The notes under the pieces are model-generated. The model was not told the origin of the DNA. It saw nothing but the letters and a program-made list of their open reading frames with translations, and ran no database searches. Positions 1 to 11,044 of a stretch of 64,000 nt of DNA are shown here, piece by piece (position 1 is the stretch's first letter; every line of letters starts with the position of its first letter). A program made the translations under genes and the position numbers. This stretch comes from Troglohyphantes excavatus (lineage: Eukaryota; Arthropoda; Arachnida; Araneae; Linyphiidae): contig OZ010678.1 in assembly GCA_963932185.1 (NCBI GenBank), positions 26,265,173 through 26,329,172 of the forward strand, given 5' to 3'.

Positions 1-260
1 CTTATTTGAAAAAACATAGCTTATTTAGAAATTGCTATTTTATATGCTTATAGAAAACATTCTAATGCTTCAGTGAAATTTAACATTTTGCATGTTAGAA
101 ATATTTTTTTTTCAATAAATCTTCCTGTTTACAAATGTTATAGATTTCCTGTATTTTTTTTATAATACATGTTTAAAATGTTTAATGTAAATAAATATAT
201 ATTTAACTATTTTTTCACTGAGGAAACAAATTATTTCAATTATTTTCTCATATTTTCACC
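1..260. other. AT-rich sequence, no feature seen
   Basis: No credible frame, repeat or structural RNA is seen before the target-site duplication of the first SINE at 261. Confidence 0.6.
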
Positions 261-274
261 CATTATGCAAAAGA

Positions 275-700
275 TTGGTTGGTTGGTTTGTTAATTAACG
301 TCGCACTATAGCTGCACAGTGGGCTATTGGCGACGGTTCGGGGTCAATTTCGAAGGAGAGACCAGGGAACACATACACATTCACATACACATTCATACAT
401 GCACCTAGTTATTTTAGAACCATGGTCAGATGACGAGGAAACACCTGAACTGGCACCCAACGCCTTCAATAGACGTCGGGACTTTGGACCTCGATCAGAT
501 TTATCATGCACCAGTCCCGTTTACACGCCAGTATAATTTGTTGGACATTCTGGACGACTTTCTAGTATTTTTGTAACGAAGCTGGCAACCCTCCGATCGC
601 AAGATCACCACTTTTTTACTTTTTCTATGTCAAGTCCATTTCACGGATTCGAACCACCAATCCTCTGATTAGTAGCTGAACGTCTTACCAACTGAGCAAC
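275..700 (-). mobile_element. SINE-A copy 1 (full, tRNA-derived)
   Basis: A 426-bp retroposon flanked by a perfect 14-bp target-site duplication CATTATGCAAAAGA at 261-274 and 701-714. Read on the minus strand it starts with a tRNA-like head (A-box-like TTGCTCAGTTGGTAAGACG, B box GGTTCGAATCC at 645-655) and ends in a CCAACC-type tail. This is the layout of a Pol III SINE. The body includes a GTCGCACTA..GCTGCACAGTG block shared with eight other copies here. Open frames across it are repeat translation. Confidence 0.88.
645..655 (-). promoter_or_regulatory. Pol III B box of SINE-A copy 1
   Basis: GGTTCGAATCC on the minus strand, an exact match to the tRNA-type internal promoter B box, about 45 bp into the element head. 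Confidence 0.75.
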
Positions 701-872
701 CATTATGCAAAAGAAGTTCGCAATTCAATTCTAATTTTTAAACTAACTTAAATAAAAAAAGATTTAAAGAGATAAAGAGTCTTAAATGAGAAATAAATTT
801 TCTATCATTTTTATAAATATTATATTTGGATTATTATTATATGTTATTTTCTACCGTGAACAGAAAGTGTGT

Positions 873-1293
873 CGTCTCTTTGTCTGTAAATGTGTTTGTC
901 TTTTAAGATGGCTACTGCGAACTTTTCAAGTGTGTTTGTACAGTCATGCTTGAACGTCTGTAGGATAAGTGCTGGAATAAAATATTCAAGTAATTCCCGT
1001 TTTCTTTTAAACAATATACAGTGCAAATGTTAACACCAACAAAAATTACAACGCCTGTCGTTTAGTCGTACAGAATCCATGGTACACACGTTCAATTTTA
1101 CATGTGCAAGCGCAGTTTGTTCAAGCGCAATGCTAGTGCATATTCAAAATTCGTTCAATCAGCACGCCGGTTGTCAAATTATAATATTTGCTTAAGGTTA
1201 TCCTACAGACGTTCAAGCATGACTGTACAAACACACTTGAAAAGTTTGCAGTTGCCATCTTAAAAGACAAACACATTTACAGACAAAGAGACG
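873..1293. repeat. Near-perfect 96-bp inverted duplication (fold-back)
   Basis: Arm 873-968 is the reverse complement of 1198-1293, with two mismatches in 96 bp, around a 229-bp spacer. Transcribed across, it would form a long hairpin. The high identity suggests a recent event. It could be a fold-back MITE or a local inverted duplication; I see no TSD. Confidence 0.85.
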
Positions 1294-1500
1294 TAGCCAA
1301 AATGTCGAGTTAAAACAGGACCTGAATAAAGCTTAGTCAATTAAAAGGGAAATTAAAAATAAAACTATTATCACCACTTATTTTATTAGAATAAATTATT
1401 TAAATTAACATTTCGTGTATATTATTATTGTTCATTACATACGTCTCATACATTGCATTCAAGTACTGGTAGAAAGAAACTTTCCGTCAGTGCCAAAATC
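1287..1500. repeat. Dispersed repeat F, copy 1
   Basis: Begins right after the fold-back arm with GAGACGTAGCC..AAATGTCGAGTTAAAAC and runs through CTATTATCACCACTTATTTT. The same order of blocks recurs at 3374-3500 on the same strand. Class unknown. Confidence 0.55.
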
Positions 1501-1516
1501 ATTTAATAAACTTGTC

Positions 1517-1520
<4 letters not shown>

Positions 1521-1550
<30 letters not shown>
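1521..1550. repeat. (TA)n microsatellite
   Basis: Uninterrupted TA dinucleotides of about 30 bp. No gene is seen in the flanks (1550-1741). Confidence 0.85.
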
Positions 1551-1559
<9 letters not shown>

Positions 1560-1754
1560 CGGCGATTATATAGCCATATTCGCAAACCATGGATCTACCA
1601 GTCATAGCATTGTTAAAACAAGAAATGATCGATGTACCTGAGCTTAGAGTGTGATTGGCTTTAAAAGGTCACGTGATTTCCGAGCTTAAATTTCGTAGCC
1701 AAGCAGCTTTATTTACGGCTGCTGAATATGTGGTTTTGATTTACGGTTTTTGTG

Positions 1755-2213
1755 GTTTGGTTTTGTTAATTAACGTCGCACTAGAGCTGCACAGTGGGCT
1801 ATTGGCTACGGTTCGGGGCCTATCTCGAAGGAAAGACCCGGGAACGATGCCTCGAATTATCAATCTCGAAGGAAAGACCCGGGAACACATACACATTCAC
1901 AGATTCATACATGCACCTCGTTATTTTAGAACCTTGGTCAGATGACGAGGAAACACCTGAACTAGCACACAACGCCTTTAATAGACGTCGGGACTTTGGA
2001 CCCTGATCAGATGTATCGTGCACCAGTCCCGTATACACGCCAGTATAATTTGTTGGATATTCTGGACGACTTTCTAGTATTTTTGTAACGAAGCTGGCAA
2101 CCCTCCGATCGCAAGATCTCTACTTTTTTACTGTTCTATGTCAAGTCCATCGCACGGATTCGAACCACTCTGATTAGTAGCTGAACGCCTTACCAACTGA
2201 GCAACTGGCGCTC
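1755..2213 (-). mobile_element. SINE-A copy 2 (full, internal duplication)
   Basis: A 459-bp copy flanked by the perfect 13-bp duplication TACGGTTTTTGTG at 1742-1754 and 2214-2226. The tRNA-like head is at the high-coordinate end (minus strand). The block TCTCGAAGGAAAGACCCGGGA occurs twice (about 1810-1832 and 1864-1886), a tandem duplication of some 54 bp that explains the extra length. Confidence 0.87.
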
Positions 2214-2226
2214 TACGGTTTTTGTG

Positions 2227-2480
2227 AACTAAGCCGGTAATATTTAAAAAAGTTCATGCTAAATTTGTACGCGCATTGTGTGTAGTGGGTCTCTTAACGT
2301 GTTATGATGTAACTCTGTGGTGCTGGTCCTCATTAAGATTTAATAAGTACCGGTACCACAGAGTTCATATTTAGAGAACAGAAAGATTGCAAGTTTTTAA
2401 ATAAAATGTCCTATTAACATTGCATAGCTCGCGCTGAGTCTTTCAGACACAATCCACACGGTTAAAGATTTTGTCATTCC
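2227..2480. other. Unique AT-rich spacer
   Basis: No gene, repeat or RNA recognised between SINE-A copy 2 and TIR-B copy 1. Confidence 0.5.
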
Positions 2481-2481
2481 A

Positions 2482-3092
2482 CACTGTTAAAAATAGTATT
2501 AAAAAAAAGTAAAATGTACTCATTTATGATTACATTCGATGCTTATCATAGCTCCGAATACATAAGTTTCATTTTTGAAAAGGACATAAACTCACAAATG
2601 AGTAAAAATTAATAAAAAGAGCAGTAGCTTGCCTGCATAGCCTGCGTTCATAAATCACTTTCAGTAAATAACGACAATTACAACTTAGTCTTACCGGGAA
2701 TCGAACCCAGATCTTCATGCACTGCAGTCTAGAGCATTATCCGTTAGACAAGGGCGACTTGAAGTAGTTATAAACATAAGAAATGTTAAAAAGGTGTGCC
2801 TAAAGAATGGGAAGTAAGATACTTGAGTTGTAATAACTCAATTTCCATTAAAGCAAACGATATAAAAGAATGGGAAAAACTATCGTCTGAACAACTATGT
2901 TAAGTTTGTCAGGTCGCTTTGTTAAGATGGCTTGAAGCTGATAATATAGCAATATTAAACCACACTCCTAATTTAAGAGAAAGTACGTTTACTTATATTT
3001 AAGTACGTCATAGCTCACTTACGATGTAATTGTACTCAAAGAAAACTAGTAGGTCCAGGTACTCATCTTAAGTAATTTTTTTCGGTGTAACA
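2482..3092 (-). mobile_element. TIR-B copy 1 (composite TIR/tRNA-like element)
   Basis: About 610 bp. The left end CACTGTTAAAAATAG and the right end AAGTAATTTTTTTCGGTGT are imperfect inverted repeats. A tRNA-like segment lies inside on the minus strand near 2690-2757 (B box GGTTCGATTCCC). The decamer TGTCATTCCA occurs just outside both sides (about 2472-2481 and 3102-3111) and may be a target duplication, although 9-10 bases separate it from the right end. The sequence recurs in at least eight other places here. Confidence 0.7.
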
Positions 3093-3174
3093 GCAAAGTT
3101 ATGTCATTCCAGTAATAATCTTTCCAATTTGTCTCACCTCAATTTCGATTCGCCTTGCATTTAGGAGCGTGAAG

Positions 3175-3290
3175 GAAAAAAAATCGCTCTCAGTTGAACA
3201 TCTCATATTTGTCGCCAAGGAAATAATTGGCACGAACTTTTTTTCTATTCATCGACCGTGAGAGTGATTAGTGGTGGTAGGTTCAGTATT
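3175..3290. repeat. Local duplication I, first copy
   Basis: Block with CATCGACCGTGAGAGTGATT and TTGAACATC shared with 3797-3910 in the same orientation, offset about 620 bp. Repeat F copy 2 (3374-3500) lies between them. No coding signal. Confidence 0.6.
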
Positions 3291-3373
3291 CGTAACTATG
3301 ATAAGCATAGAATGCAATCAATAATTAGTATGTTTGACCTATTTTTGAATACTTATTTTTAACTGTGCACAAA

Positions 3374-3500
3374 CAAAGAGACGCAGTGCCGAAATGTCGA
3401 GTTAAAACATGACCTTCATAAAGTTTAGTCAATAAAGCGTGATAATTAAAAATAAAACTATTTTCACCACTTTTTTTTATTATAATAATATTATTTAGAT
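3374..3500. repeat. Dispersed repeat F, copy 2
   Basis: CAAAGAGACGCAGTGCCGAAATG through CTATTTTCACCACTTT matches 1287-1400. Class unknown. Confidence 0.55.
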
Positions 3501-3796
3501 TAATTTTTATATTATAATTTCAATACTCCATTTCGGCTGGGTTTCATGTACTGGGGAAAAGTAAACTTTCCTTCAGATATATAAATTAGAGATGTTAAAT
3601 GTATATTCTTTTGTGAACCCTTTTCCTGTTCTGTTTTTAAAGAACTATTCTTTGACCTGTTCTTTTTAATAAAATTGTTATTTAAAAAAAAAAAAACGAA
3701 GTTTATCATTTAAAAGCCTAAAACAACAATAATTAACAAACATCGAAAAAATTACTTTAAAAGATAAACTTTTTCACTGACAACAATCTTGAAGAA

Positions 3797-3910
3797 AAGA
3801 ATCGCTTTCCGTTGAACATCCACTATTACCAAGGATAAAATTGGAACGAAACTTCTTCATATTCATCGACCGTGAGAGTGATTAGTGGTGGAAGGTTACC
3901 ATAATTGGCG
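3797..3910. repeat. Local duplication I, second copy
   Basis: Diverged copy of 3175-3290, including the exact string CATCGACCGTGAGAGTGATT. Confidence 0.6.
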
Positions 3911-5100
3911 AGTTTTCGCACATTTGGCATTTTGGTTCGCTTTATGAAATCGAACCATTATAAGCGAAACATGTAATTTTTAATGCTCTGTATCTGCCTA
4001 AATAAATCAAGCAGAGCCATACAAATTTGAGGGAAGACGTTTATGTACTTACAGCTTTCATCTATATCTTTTCAAAATGTTAGTTAACCTCTTTTTTTAC
4101 TTGCTCATTTAATTGAACTAGGGCTATAATCGTTTCGCCACACGATAGATCTAGATTCCTTTTAATTGAAAATGGTATTAGTTTCGATATTTGTGATTTA
4201 TACCTGCAGCCAAATTGCTCGATTGTATTTGTGATATTTAAGTGATTACATTCCAGAAAAAAATATATTTCCCAAATAATTAACTTTTTGCGACTTACGT
4301 TTAATTAACCAACGTGTTTATTTCAGATGAATTAATTATTGTCAAGTGTTGACCTATATTTCAAGACATTCATGCAATTAAACATTTTATCGCTACACTT
4401 TAAAATAAATTTAAAAATAAAAAAAACTAAGACTTCTATTAGCGAACTGCATGACCTACAAACGCAAATGAGGATAAATGACTTTTCCTCATTTTTTTAC
4501 TCACATGCATTCAAAAAAGAACAAAAACAAACAAAAAAATCCTATTTATTACTCGAACTTTTTAAAAAAATAACAAGACAAAAAAAATCCCCTTAAAAAA
4601 ACCTTTTAATAAAACAAACCAAGTTAACTACTCCTACTTCTTCGTGAGGAAAAAAACGGGACTTTTTTCAGGCTTCAACGTTTTAATTAGTCATTGTTAC
4701 TTAATCTCGAAACCGGGTTTTACAAGTTCTGCTTCCGAGAGTAACATTAGATTCCTGGCCAATGATAAATGGGAGGCAGTTGTCTTTAATTACCTGGGCT
4801 TCTTTCGCTAATGGAGCATTAATTACTCCAGTTTGCTGCAAGATAAAAGGGGACGGAATTTTAGCGACAAAGGAGGCCCTTGATTAATACGCCTGGATGT
4901 CGTAAAAGCACTGGAGTTGGAAAAGTATGCTTTGTGCTCAGGTGGGATTCGAACCCTGTGGGGTTATTCTCTGTTATCGTCACATGATGTTTCTGGGCTC
5001 GGCAATTGGTGACAAGGCTGGAAGGGTCTTGGGTGTAAATATCGATTCTGGGAAGTAAAAGGTTGTGGACAAAACATTGCCAATGGCCAGACAATATATA
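3911..5100. other. Unique sequence with a weak tRNA-like remnant
   Basis: AT-rich to 4660, then somewhat more GC-rich. On the minus strand near 4935-4990 there is GGGTTCGAATCCCACC, a tRNA-type B box/T-arm, but no convincing A box or cloverleaf, so it is at best a decayed SINE or tRNA pseudogene. No coding sequence recognised. Confidence 0.35.
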
Positions 5101-5110
5101 AGACTATTAA

Positions 5111-5148
5111 CCCAGGGATATATATATATATATATGCATATATATATG
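5111..5148. repeat. (TA)n microsatellite
   Basis: Imperfect TA run with a TGCATA interruption. The AT-rich sequence after it (to 5460) shows nothing. Confidence 0.7.
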
Positions 5149-5466
5149 GATAATTTCTTTCAATATCTCAAACAGATATGAATACATTTAATACAATCGA
5201 ATAAATATATTTAACGGGTACATTATTTTATAAATAATAGTAGATAAATTGTTACATTTGAAGAACGAAGCATTATTCTTGAATTCTTTTAATTAATTTG
5301 GATTTTAGATATTTATATTATATAAAACAAATTTTAATTAATAAAAAGTGGTACATTTAAAAAAAAATGAGAAAATTCCTATATCGTAATATAATATTAA
5401 AATTACATAAAAAAACGAAAAGAATTAACTAAATGAATAAAAAAAATTCTGGAGAATTAACAACCT

Positions 5467-5650
5467 GTCTAGTACTCCTGTTCAACAGTTATGCCAGTTG
5501 ATTGGACCCTGCCTTAACCGAGATGCCCCCTTCAAAGTTCATATTTGCAATGGTAAACTTCATTTATGTAGCCTAGAGTGAATGTTACGTTAAATTAATT
5601 GTCATACTGGAGGCGAAGCCACACCTTCGTAAACCCTGAAGACTCAACTA
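5467..5650 (+). mobile_element. Repeat C copy (probable LINE 3'-end fragment)
   Basis: Reverse complement of blocks at 42960-43150 and 44130-44290. Shared strings include GAGATGCCCCCTTCAAAGTT and CATACTGGAGGCGAAG. In the 43-kb copy the block lies directly downstream of a decayed reverse-transcriptase fragment on the same strand, so a LINE 3' UTR is the likely source. No coding sequence remains here. Confidence 0.55.
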
Positions 5651-6011
5651 TAAATTTATAATAATTAAACGATGCAATATGGATAATTTATTTCAATATG
5701 TAATATGTATTCAATATGGGTGTTTATTTCAATATTCAATATTTATAACTGCCCAATTATTTGATTTTCCATATAAAAAATAACTTTAATATGTATTAGG
5801 CAATGGTTTAATTTTGTACGATTTTTTTACTTACTTCATGCTAGCTGACAATAGACAATAAGTCATGCGAATCGTCATTGTCATGTACATTTTCTTATTA
5901 ATTTTGAAAATAACACAAAATATTCCTATGGATAACATAAACTGAGAAAATTTAGACTCCTGTATTAATTGTATAAACCTGAACATGCGGTGACATACGT
6001 GTTGTCAGAAC

Positions 6012-6488
6012 CACTGAACTCTAACTGTAACTGCTGGAAGGCTCAAACTTTGTTTCCTCTACGGGCGCGTTGAAACCAATTGAAAGCTGCCATACGGTGG
6101 CCCAACATTTTTTTAAAAATGATTTAGTGGTGTTTTTTATTGCCAAAGCATTGTAGAAGTATTAAATATATATAAATATTATATTTTCTTCTTATAGAAT
6201 CAATTTTTATATTGCCAAACAGATAGTTTTTGCTCTTGCTTTTTAACTACTTCTACTTTGACTTGCAAAGGACTTCCTATTTTAATAGCAGATTACATTT
6301 AAAATGGGTTTAAAAAGAAAATAAAAAAAACTTACCCAAAAATAATATATGTCGGCGTATTTTAACATGAAAAATATACGAAATATTGCGGTATCAAGAA
6401 AAGTGTGCCCCATCATGGCGGCCTCCATATCGGCTTCAAGTCAACAAAATGTCTTGCCCTATCCAAACGTTACAGTTAGAGATCAGTG
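6012..6488. mobile_element. MITE with 8-bp TSD (hAT- or P-like)
   Basis: A 477-bp non-coding element flanked by a perfect 8-bp duplication GTCAGAAC (6004-6011, 6489-6496). Ends are inverted repeats: left CACTGAACTCTAACTGTAAC; right, reverse-complemented, CACTGATCTCTAACTGTAAC (19 of 20). The 8-bp TSD fits hAT or P superfamilies; the ends do not decide between them. Confidence 0.85.
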
Positions 6489-6504
6489 GTCAGAACACAT
6501 TCTT

Positions 6505-7480
6505 TCTCATTTCAAATAATATCTGACATTTTACCGTTGCCAGCTTCGAGCATGAATGGTCTGTAGTAGAATTAATATGACGTCATAATTGTGAAGCCCA
6601 TACTTTTAGAGCAAAAAGCCCATATCACGTGCCATCTCTTCAAAAGTATTAATTAAAAAATACTCGCGTTTGGTTGATGAATTGGGAAATGTGTAACAGT
6701 GAAAATTTATGAATGGAAAGACGTAATTAACCACTTGACATAGAAAAGTAAAAAAGTAGTGATCTTGCGATCGGAGGGTTGCCAGCTTCGCTACAAAAAT
6801 ACTAGAAAGTCGTCCAGAATATCCAACAAATTATACTGGCGTGTATACGGGACTGGTGCACGATACATCTGATCGGGGTCCAAAGTCCCGACGTCTATTG
6901 AAGGCGTTGGGTGCCAGTTCAGGTGTTTCCTCGTCTTCTGACCATGGTTCTAAAATAACGAGGTGCATGTATGAATGTGTGTGTGAATGTGTATGTGTTC
7001 CCGGGTCTTTCCTTCGAGATTGACCCCGAACCGTCGCCAATAGCCCACTGTGCAGCTCTAGTGCGACGTTAATTAACAAAACCAAACCCCAGAGGTTTCT
7101 TGCGTCATCAATTGATGCGTTAGCATTAAAGTCTGGTGTGTCAACGCCAAAAAGTCGATTCCAAAAAATAATTTCAAAGGATATTTGAGATTTAAATTGA
7201 ACAAAACATCACCAGAAAAAGGGAGAAACCAGACATTCAGGAGACTTCAATTGAATCGGTAATTTCGAAATATTTTTTTTAATGCACTGTAGACGTATAC
7301 TAAATCAATTAATCATTTAATTAATTTTAACCAATTAATTAATCAAATAACACAACATATTCCTATTATTACCATAAACTGAGAAAATTGAGACTAGTGT
7401 ATAAACTGTATAAACCAGAGAGTTGTAATATTAAATAGAGAGCACCTTCAATACCAGACTCTCGTAAGGCCGCGGTGTCA
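6505..7480. repeat. Dispersed repeat J, split by a SINE; adjoining AT-rich DNA
   Basis: 6505-6545 (CTGACATTTTACCGTTGCCAG) and 7092-7175 (CATCAATTGATG..AAAAAGTCGATT) are continuous in the copy at 8205-8310, so here they were separated by later insertions including SINE-A copy 3. The segment 7330-7425 also resembles 5890-5985 (TTCCTAT..AAACTGAGAAAAT). Source unknown. Confidence 0.5.
6733..7087 (+). mobile_element. SINE-A copy 3 (head missing)
   Basis: Body and tail of SINE-A in plus orientation, from CTTGACATAGAAAAGTAAAAA to TTAATTAACAAAACCAAACC. The tRNA-like head is absent, replaced by unrelated AT-rich sequence. No clean TSD seen. Frames in both directions are repeat translation. Confidence 0.8.
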
Positions 7481-8118
7481 ATATTGAAAAGAAAAACTCA
7501 CATCACGTGGTTATAGCGCTGCCACATTTGGCGTTCAGACAACTGCAGGAGTTTCAAATTTGGCGCACTTTCTTCTTTTTTGGTGATAAGGAGTTCTGTC
7601 CGTATTCAACTTCTTAATATATATGTACGTATTTACTTATTTTCAAACAATATGCGCTAAATATTTCCTCATCATTAACGAAACGAAAATATTTTAAATT
7701 TTGTGTTCAATACTCGAAGAAGCGAAACTATATTTCTCAGTTTTTATTGTTCCTATTTTCTTATTGAAGTATACAAAATAACAATTGAAAGAACTTCGCT
7801 TATGGTAATTTTTTTACATAAAAACGTCATGCAATTATTTAAAAACTACAAAGTAAGAAAAATCTCCTTAATATACCTGTTAAACTCTCTTAAATTGTGC
7901 AACTCGTTCAAAAAAAAAAACGATATTTAAATACAAAATTAAACACAAAACCATATTACAATACTTCGATCTCATTTAGTTCTGAAAGTCGCCAAGGCCT
8001 GCCAAGTAATATTGGCGCATGAATGAATTGGCATTTACACACATCACGGGGTTTCAATGATGGACACATGGAAATCAGCATTTTTATTCCTCTATTTGTA
8101 TCATTACTCTATGGTTTC
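7416..8118. mobile_element. TIR-E copy 1 (unclassified DNA element)
   Basis: About 700 bp, closely matching 35758-36462. Ends resemble imperfect inverted repeats (CCAGAGAGTTGTAATATTAAATAG at the left; CCATAGAGTAATGATACAAATAG on the reverse strand of the right). Short AT-rich frames inside have no recognisable domain. Likely a non-autonomous DNA transposon. Confidence 0.55.
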
Positions 8119-8203
8119 CTCGTCATCTGACCATGGTTCTAAAATAACGAGGTGCATGTATGAATGTGTGTGTGAATGTGTATGTGTTCCCGGGTCTTTC
8201 CTT
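8112..8203 (+). mobile_element. SINE-A copy 4 (internal fragment)
   Basis: About 90 bp of the SINE-A body only (CTCGTCATCTGACCATGGTT to GTTCCCGGGTCTTTCC), lacking head and tail. It abuts the right end of TIR-E copy 1 and repeat J on the other side. Confidence 0.7.
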
Positions 8204-8204
8204 T

Positions 8205-9000
8205 TTCGTTCCAAATAATATCTGACGTTTTACCGTTGCCAGAGGTTGCTCGACCCATCAATTGATGTATTGGCGTTAAAGTCTGGTGCGCCGACACCAA
8301 AAAGTCGATTTCTTACGCCAAAATTTTTTAGGAAAGTTTGAGGGGATTGATCCGAGGAGACTTCCTTATGAAAAAGGAAATAAAATCGATAATCCCACTC
8401 TTTAATAATTCTTCGACTAAGGAACTGGTCCGTCTTATACGGCGGTAGAGCGTTATGTCAATAAATGCAACCTCTGAATTATGGATTATCAAAATTCTAT
8501 TGGACTATATACAGGATGGTAAGAAATAGTTGGGCCATGGTCATTGTCTAGCTGTTAAACCCTCTTGTGCCTAGTGTAGCATATACTTAACACAACTTTA
8601 AAATGATAGCTAGTTGTATCTATTGAGTTTTATGTTAACTATCGTAGTATTGTCACGTAGGGAACCATGTGCTTAGTTTTTATGGCCGCCGAAAGGTCCC
8701 TTTTCTTTATAAAAGTTATTGTGATAAAGGTATTCAGTTGCTTCGAGGTCTGTAGTTCTAAAACTGGCTCGTGAAGGTGAAGTTTTCGAAGATTGTTTTA
8801 TTACTTATAAGTATAATCTAATTCTTCAAGAAATCCTAGCTTATACCAGAGGTGTGTAGATTGTATTTAACTATATTTTCAGACTTTTTGAAAATTATTT
8901 TAGTAATTACACATGATGTTGCATATACGCTACACAACTGTTTTAATTAATTATTTAATTAAATAGGCAAAAAAAAAATTCTTTAAAAAAAATCATGCCC
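8205..9000. other. Repeat J copy and unique spacer
   Basis: 8205-8310 is the continuous copy of repeat J. From 8310 to 9000 I see no coding frame, RNA or repeat; 8400-8800 has slightly higher GC. Confidence 0.45.
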
Positions 9001-9005
9001 TAGAG

Positions 9006-9489
9006 CAGTGGTCGGCAAACCGCGGCTCGCGAGCCACACGCGGCTCTTTTGTCTTTTGAGTGTGACTCTTCCACAAATACCACTTGCGGGCGGGCGCGTT
9101 GAAACTTCGTGGCAAAAATTAAAAACAACAACATACAAACATGACTTACCCAAACTTTGCAAGGCAATTGTTCACAGTAGTGTTTGTCAGTTATTGTTAT
9201 GATTGAGAAAGGTATGTTAAGATAGTTTGGACATATAAAGATGATGAACGAAAGGAGATAGACGAAATACAAGACGAGTGTGGATGGAAGGGTTGATCTC
9301 AGCGAACGCATCTCAATCAGATTGAGGCCGATTTTAGTAAAGGCCAGCTTAGGAGTACCCTAATTAAGTTAATAACAATGTATCTACTTATTTAGTTTAA
9401 ATTAAAAAAATTTGTGGCTCTCAAAATAAATTTTAATCGTTGTTCTGTTGATATTTGGCTCCATTGACTAATAAGTTTGCCGACCACTG
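9006..9489. mobile_element. hAT-type MITE
   Basis: A 484-bp element with hAT-style ends: left CAGTGGTCGGCAAACCGCGG, right reverse-complemented CAGTGGTCGGCAAACTTATT (first 15 identical). The 8-mers outside, CCTAGAG and CACTAAAG type, are compatible with a decayed 8-bp TSD. It encodes no transposase. A reverse-transcriptase-tail-like relic occupies 9205-9365 inside it. Confidence 0.85.
9205..9365 (+). pseudogene. Decayed retroelement-ORF tail captured inside the hAT MITE
   Basis: Across frameshifts and a stop, the plus strand gives FGHIKMMNERR, then VDGR, then THLNQIEADFSKGQLRST. This resembles the (R/W)FGH.KRM....R ... GR.RR(T/K)....I......KG tail found in many arthropod retroelement-derived ORFs. 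Not functional. Identification is from pattern memory only. Confidence 0.45.
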
Positions 9490-9576
9490 CACTAAAGGGT
9501 TAAATATACATAATATTCATTTCATTCAATTCCATTCATTTTTGATATATTTAAACTAATCTGTTTGTTTCATTTA

Positions 9577-10187
9577 GCTGTAAGAGACGCACTAAGCATA
9601 GAACATCGCATTTTTGAGGGCATTCGATTCTTAACATGGCTGCGAATACATAAGTTTTAATTTTGAAAAAGACATGTACTCAAAAATGAGTACAATGAGG
9701 AAAGATGAATAAAAAGACCAGATGCTGGCCTAAATAGGCTGCCATGATAAATCAATTCCAATTGATATCGACAAGAGGGACTTACCGGGAATCGAACCCA
9801 GATCCTCAGTCACCACGGTTCAGAGCTTTATCAGTTAAACTACCAGGCCGACGTGAAGATGTTATAAACAGAAGAAATGTTAAACATATGTGCCAAGAGA
9901 ATGAAAAGTAAGATAATGGAGTTGTAAAAACCTTTCCTTCTAAGCAGTACACATCAAATAATGTGGAAATCCATCTTCCGAACAACTATTTTAAGTTTGT
10001 TGAGTCGCTTTGTTAAGATGACTTGAACAGAAGCTGAGATTAGCAATATTAAATCGCACTGCGCATTGTGTGAGAAAGTACGGTTAATTAAATTTGAGTA
10101 CGTCATCGCTCATTTACGATGCAGTTGTACTCAAAGAAAAACGAGTATGTTCAGGTACTCATTTTTAAGTACCTTTTTTTTACAGTG
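9577..10187 (-). mobile_element. TIR-B copy 2
   Basis: Near-full copy with a degraded left end; the right end is TTAAGTACCTTTTTTTTACAGTG. The tRNA-like region on the minus strand is at about 9780-9856 (B box GGTTCGATTCCC). The terminal arm with AGTACGTCATCGCTCATTTA is shared with all other copies. Confidence 0.7.
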
Positions 10188-10317
10188 TGAAAAGTCTATT
10201 TTAACAGACTTTGTCTGAATTGGTACTCCGAAACTGGATTATTTCTGAATGAACAGTAGATATAACCTAAAATAATTCAGAAACCCTGTAGATCCCCAAA
10301 TACCAGAGAATGTAAAG

Positions 10318-10410
10318 TTTGGTTGGTTTTGTTAATAACGTTGCACTACTGGTACACAGTGGGCTATTGGCGACGGTTCGGAGCCTATCTCGAAGGAAAG
10401 ACCCGGGAAC
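10318..10410 (-). mobile_element. SINE-A copy 5 (5'-truncated)
   Basis: Only the last 93 bp of SINE-A (tail side), flanked by CAGAGAATGTAAAG (10304-10317) and CAGAGAATGTAGAG (10411-10424), 13 of 14 identical. A short 3' fragment with its own target duplication is the product expected from target-primed reverse transcription that stopped early. Confidence 0.82.
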
Positions 10411-11044
10411 CAGAGAATGTAGAGAGACTGTTCGGGGTCTCCGTTTACCTTTTGACGTTACAATTTAAATCCTGGATAATTTCTTTTGTAATAATTTCGG
10501 ACTAAAGTAGCTCTTCATATTATTTTTAAACACTAGTTCTACACTAAAAAAAAGATACTTAAAAATGAGTACATGAACATACTCGTTTTTCTTTGAGTAC
10601 CACTGCATCCATTGTAAATAACCGATGACGTACTCAAATTTAAGCAACTGTACTTTCTCAAACATGAGCAGTGTGATTTCATATTGCTAATTTTAGCTAC
10701 TATTCAAACCATCTTAAAGCGACCTGACAAACTTAAAATAGTTGTTAAGAAATGGTTTTCCACATTATTTGATATCGATTGCTTAAATGGAAACTGAGTT
10801 ATTGGAATTCAATTATGCTATTTCCCATTCTTTTGGTACACCTTTTCAACATTTGTTATGCTTATAACTCCTTCACGTCGATTTGGTAGCACAACGGACA
10901 AGGCACTCGACTGCGGTGCCTGCAGATCTGGGTTCGATTCCTGGTAAGTCTTGGTTGTAATTGTCGATATTTATTGAAAGTGATTTATGACGGCAGCTTA
11001 TATAGACAAGCTACTGCTCTTTTTATTCATATCTACTCATTGTA

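Noticed and set aside
6831..7085. Minus frame of 84 aa recurring in several places with conserved sequence (HSYMHLVILEPWS)
   Set aside because: It is the translation of SINE-A; conservation follows the repeat family and the frame is broken in other copies.
9000..9311. 103-aa minus frame with hydrophobic segments
   Set aside because: Lies antisense across the hAT MITE and its captured relic; explained by those.
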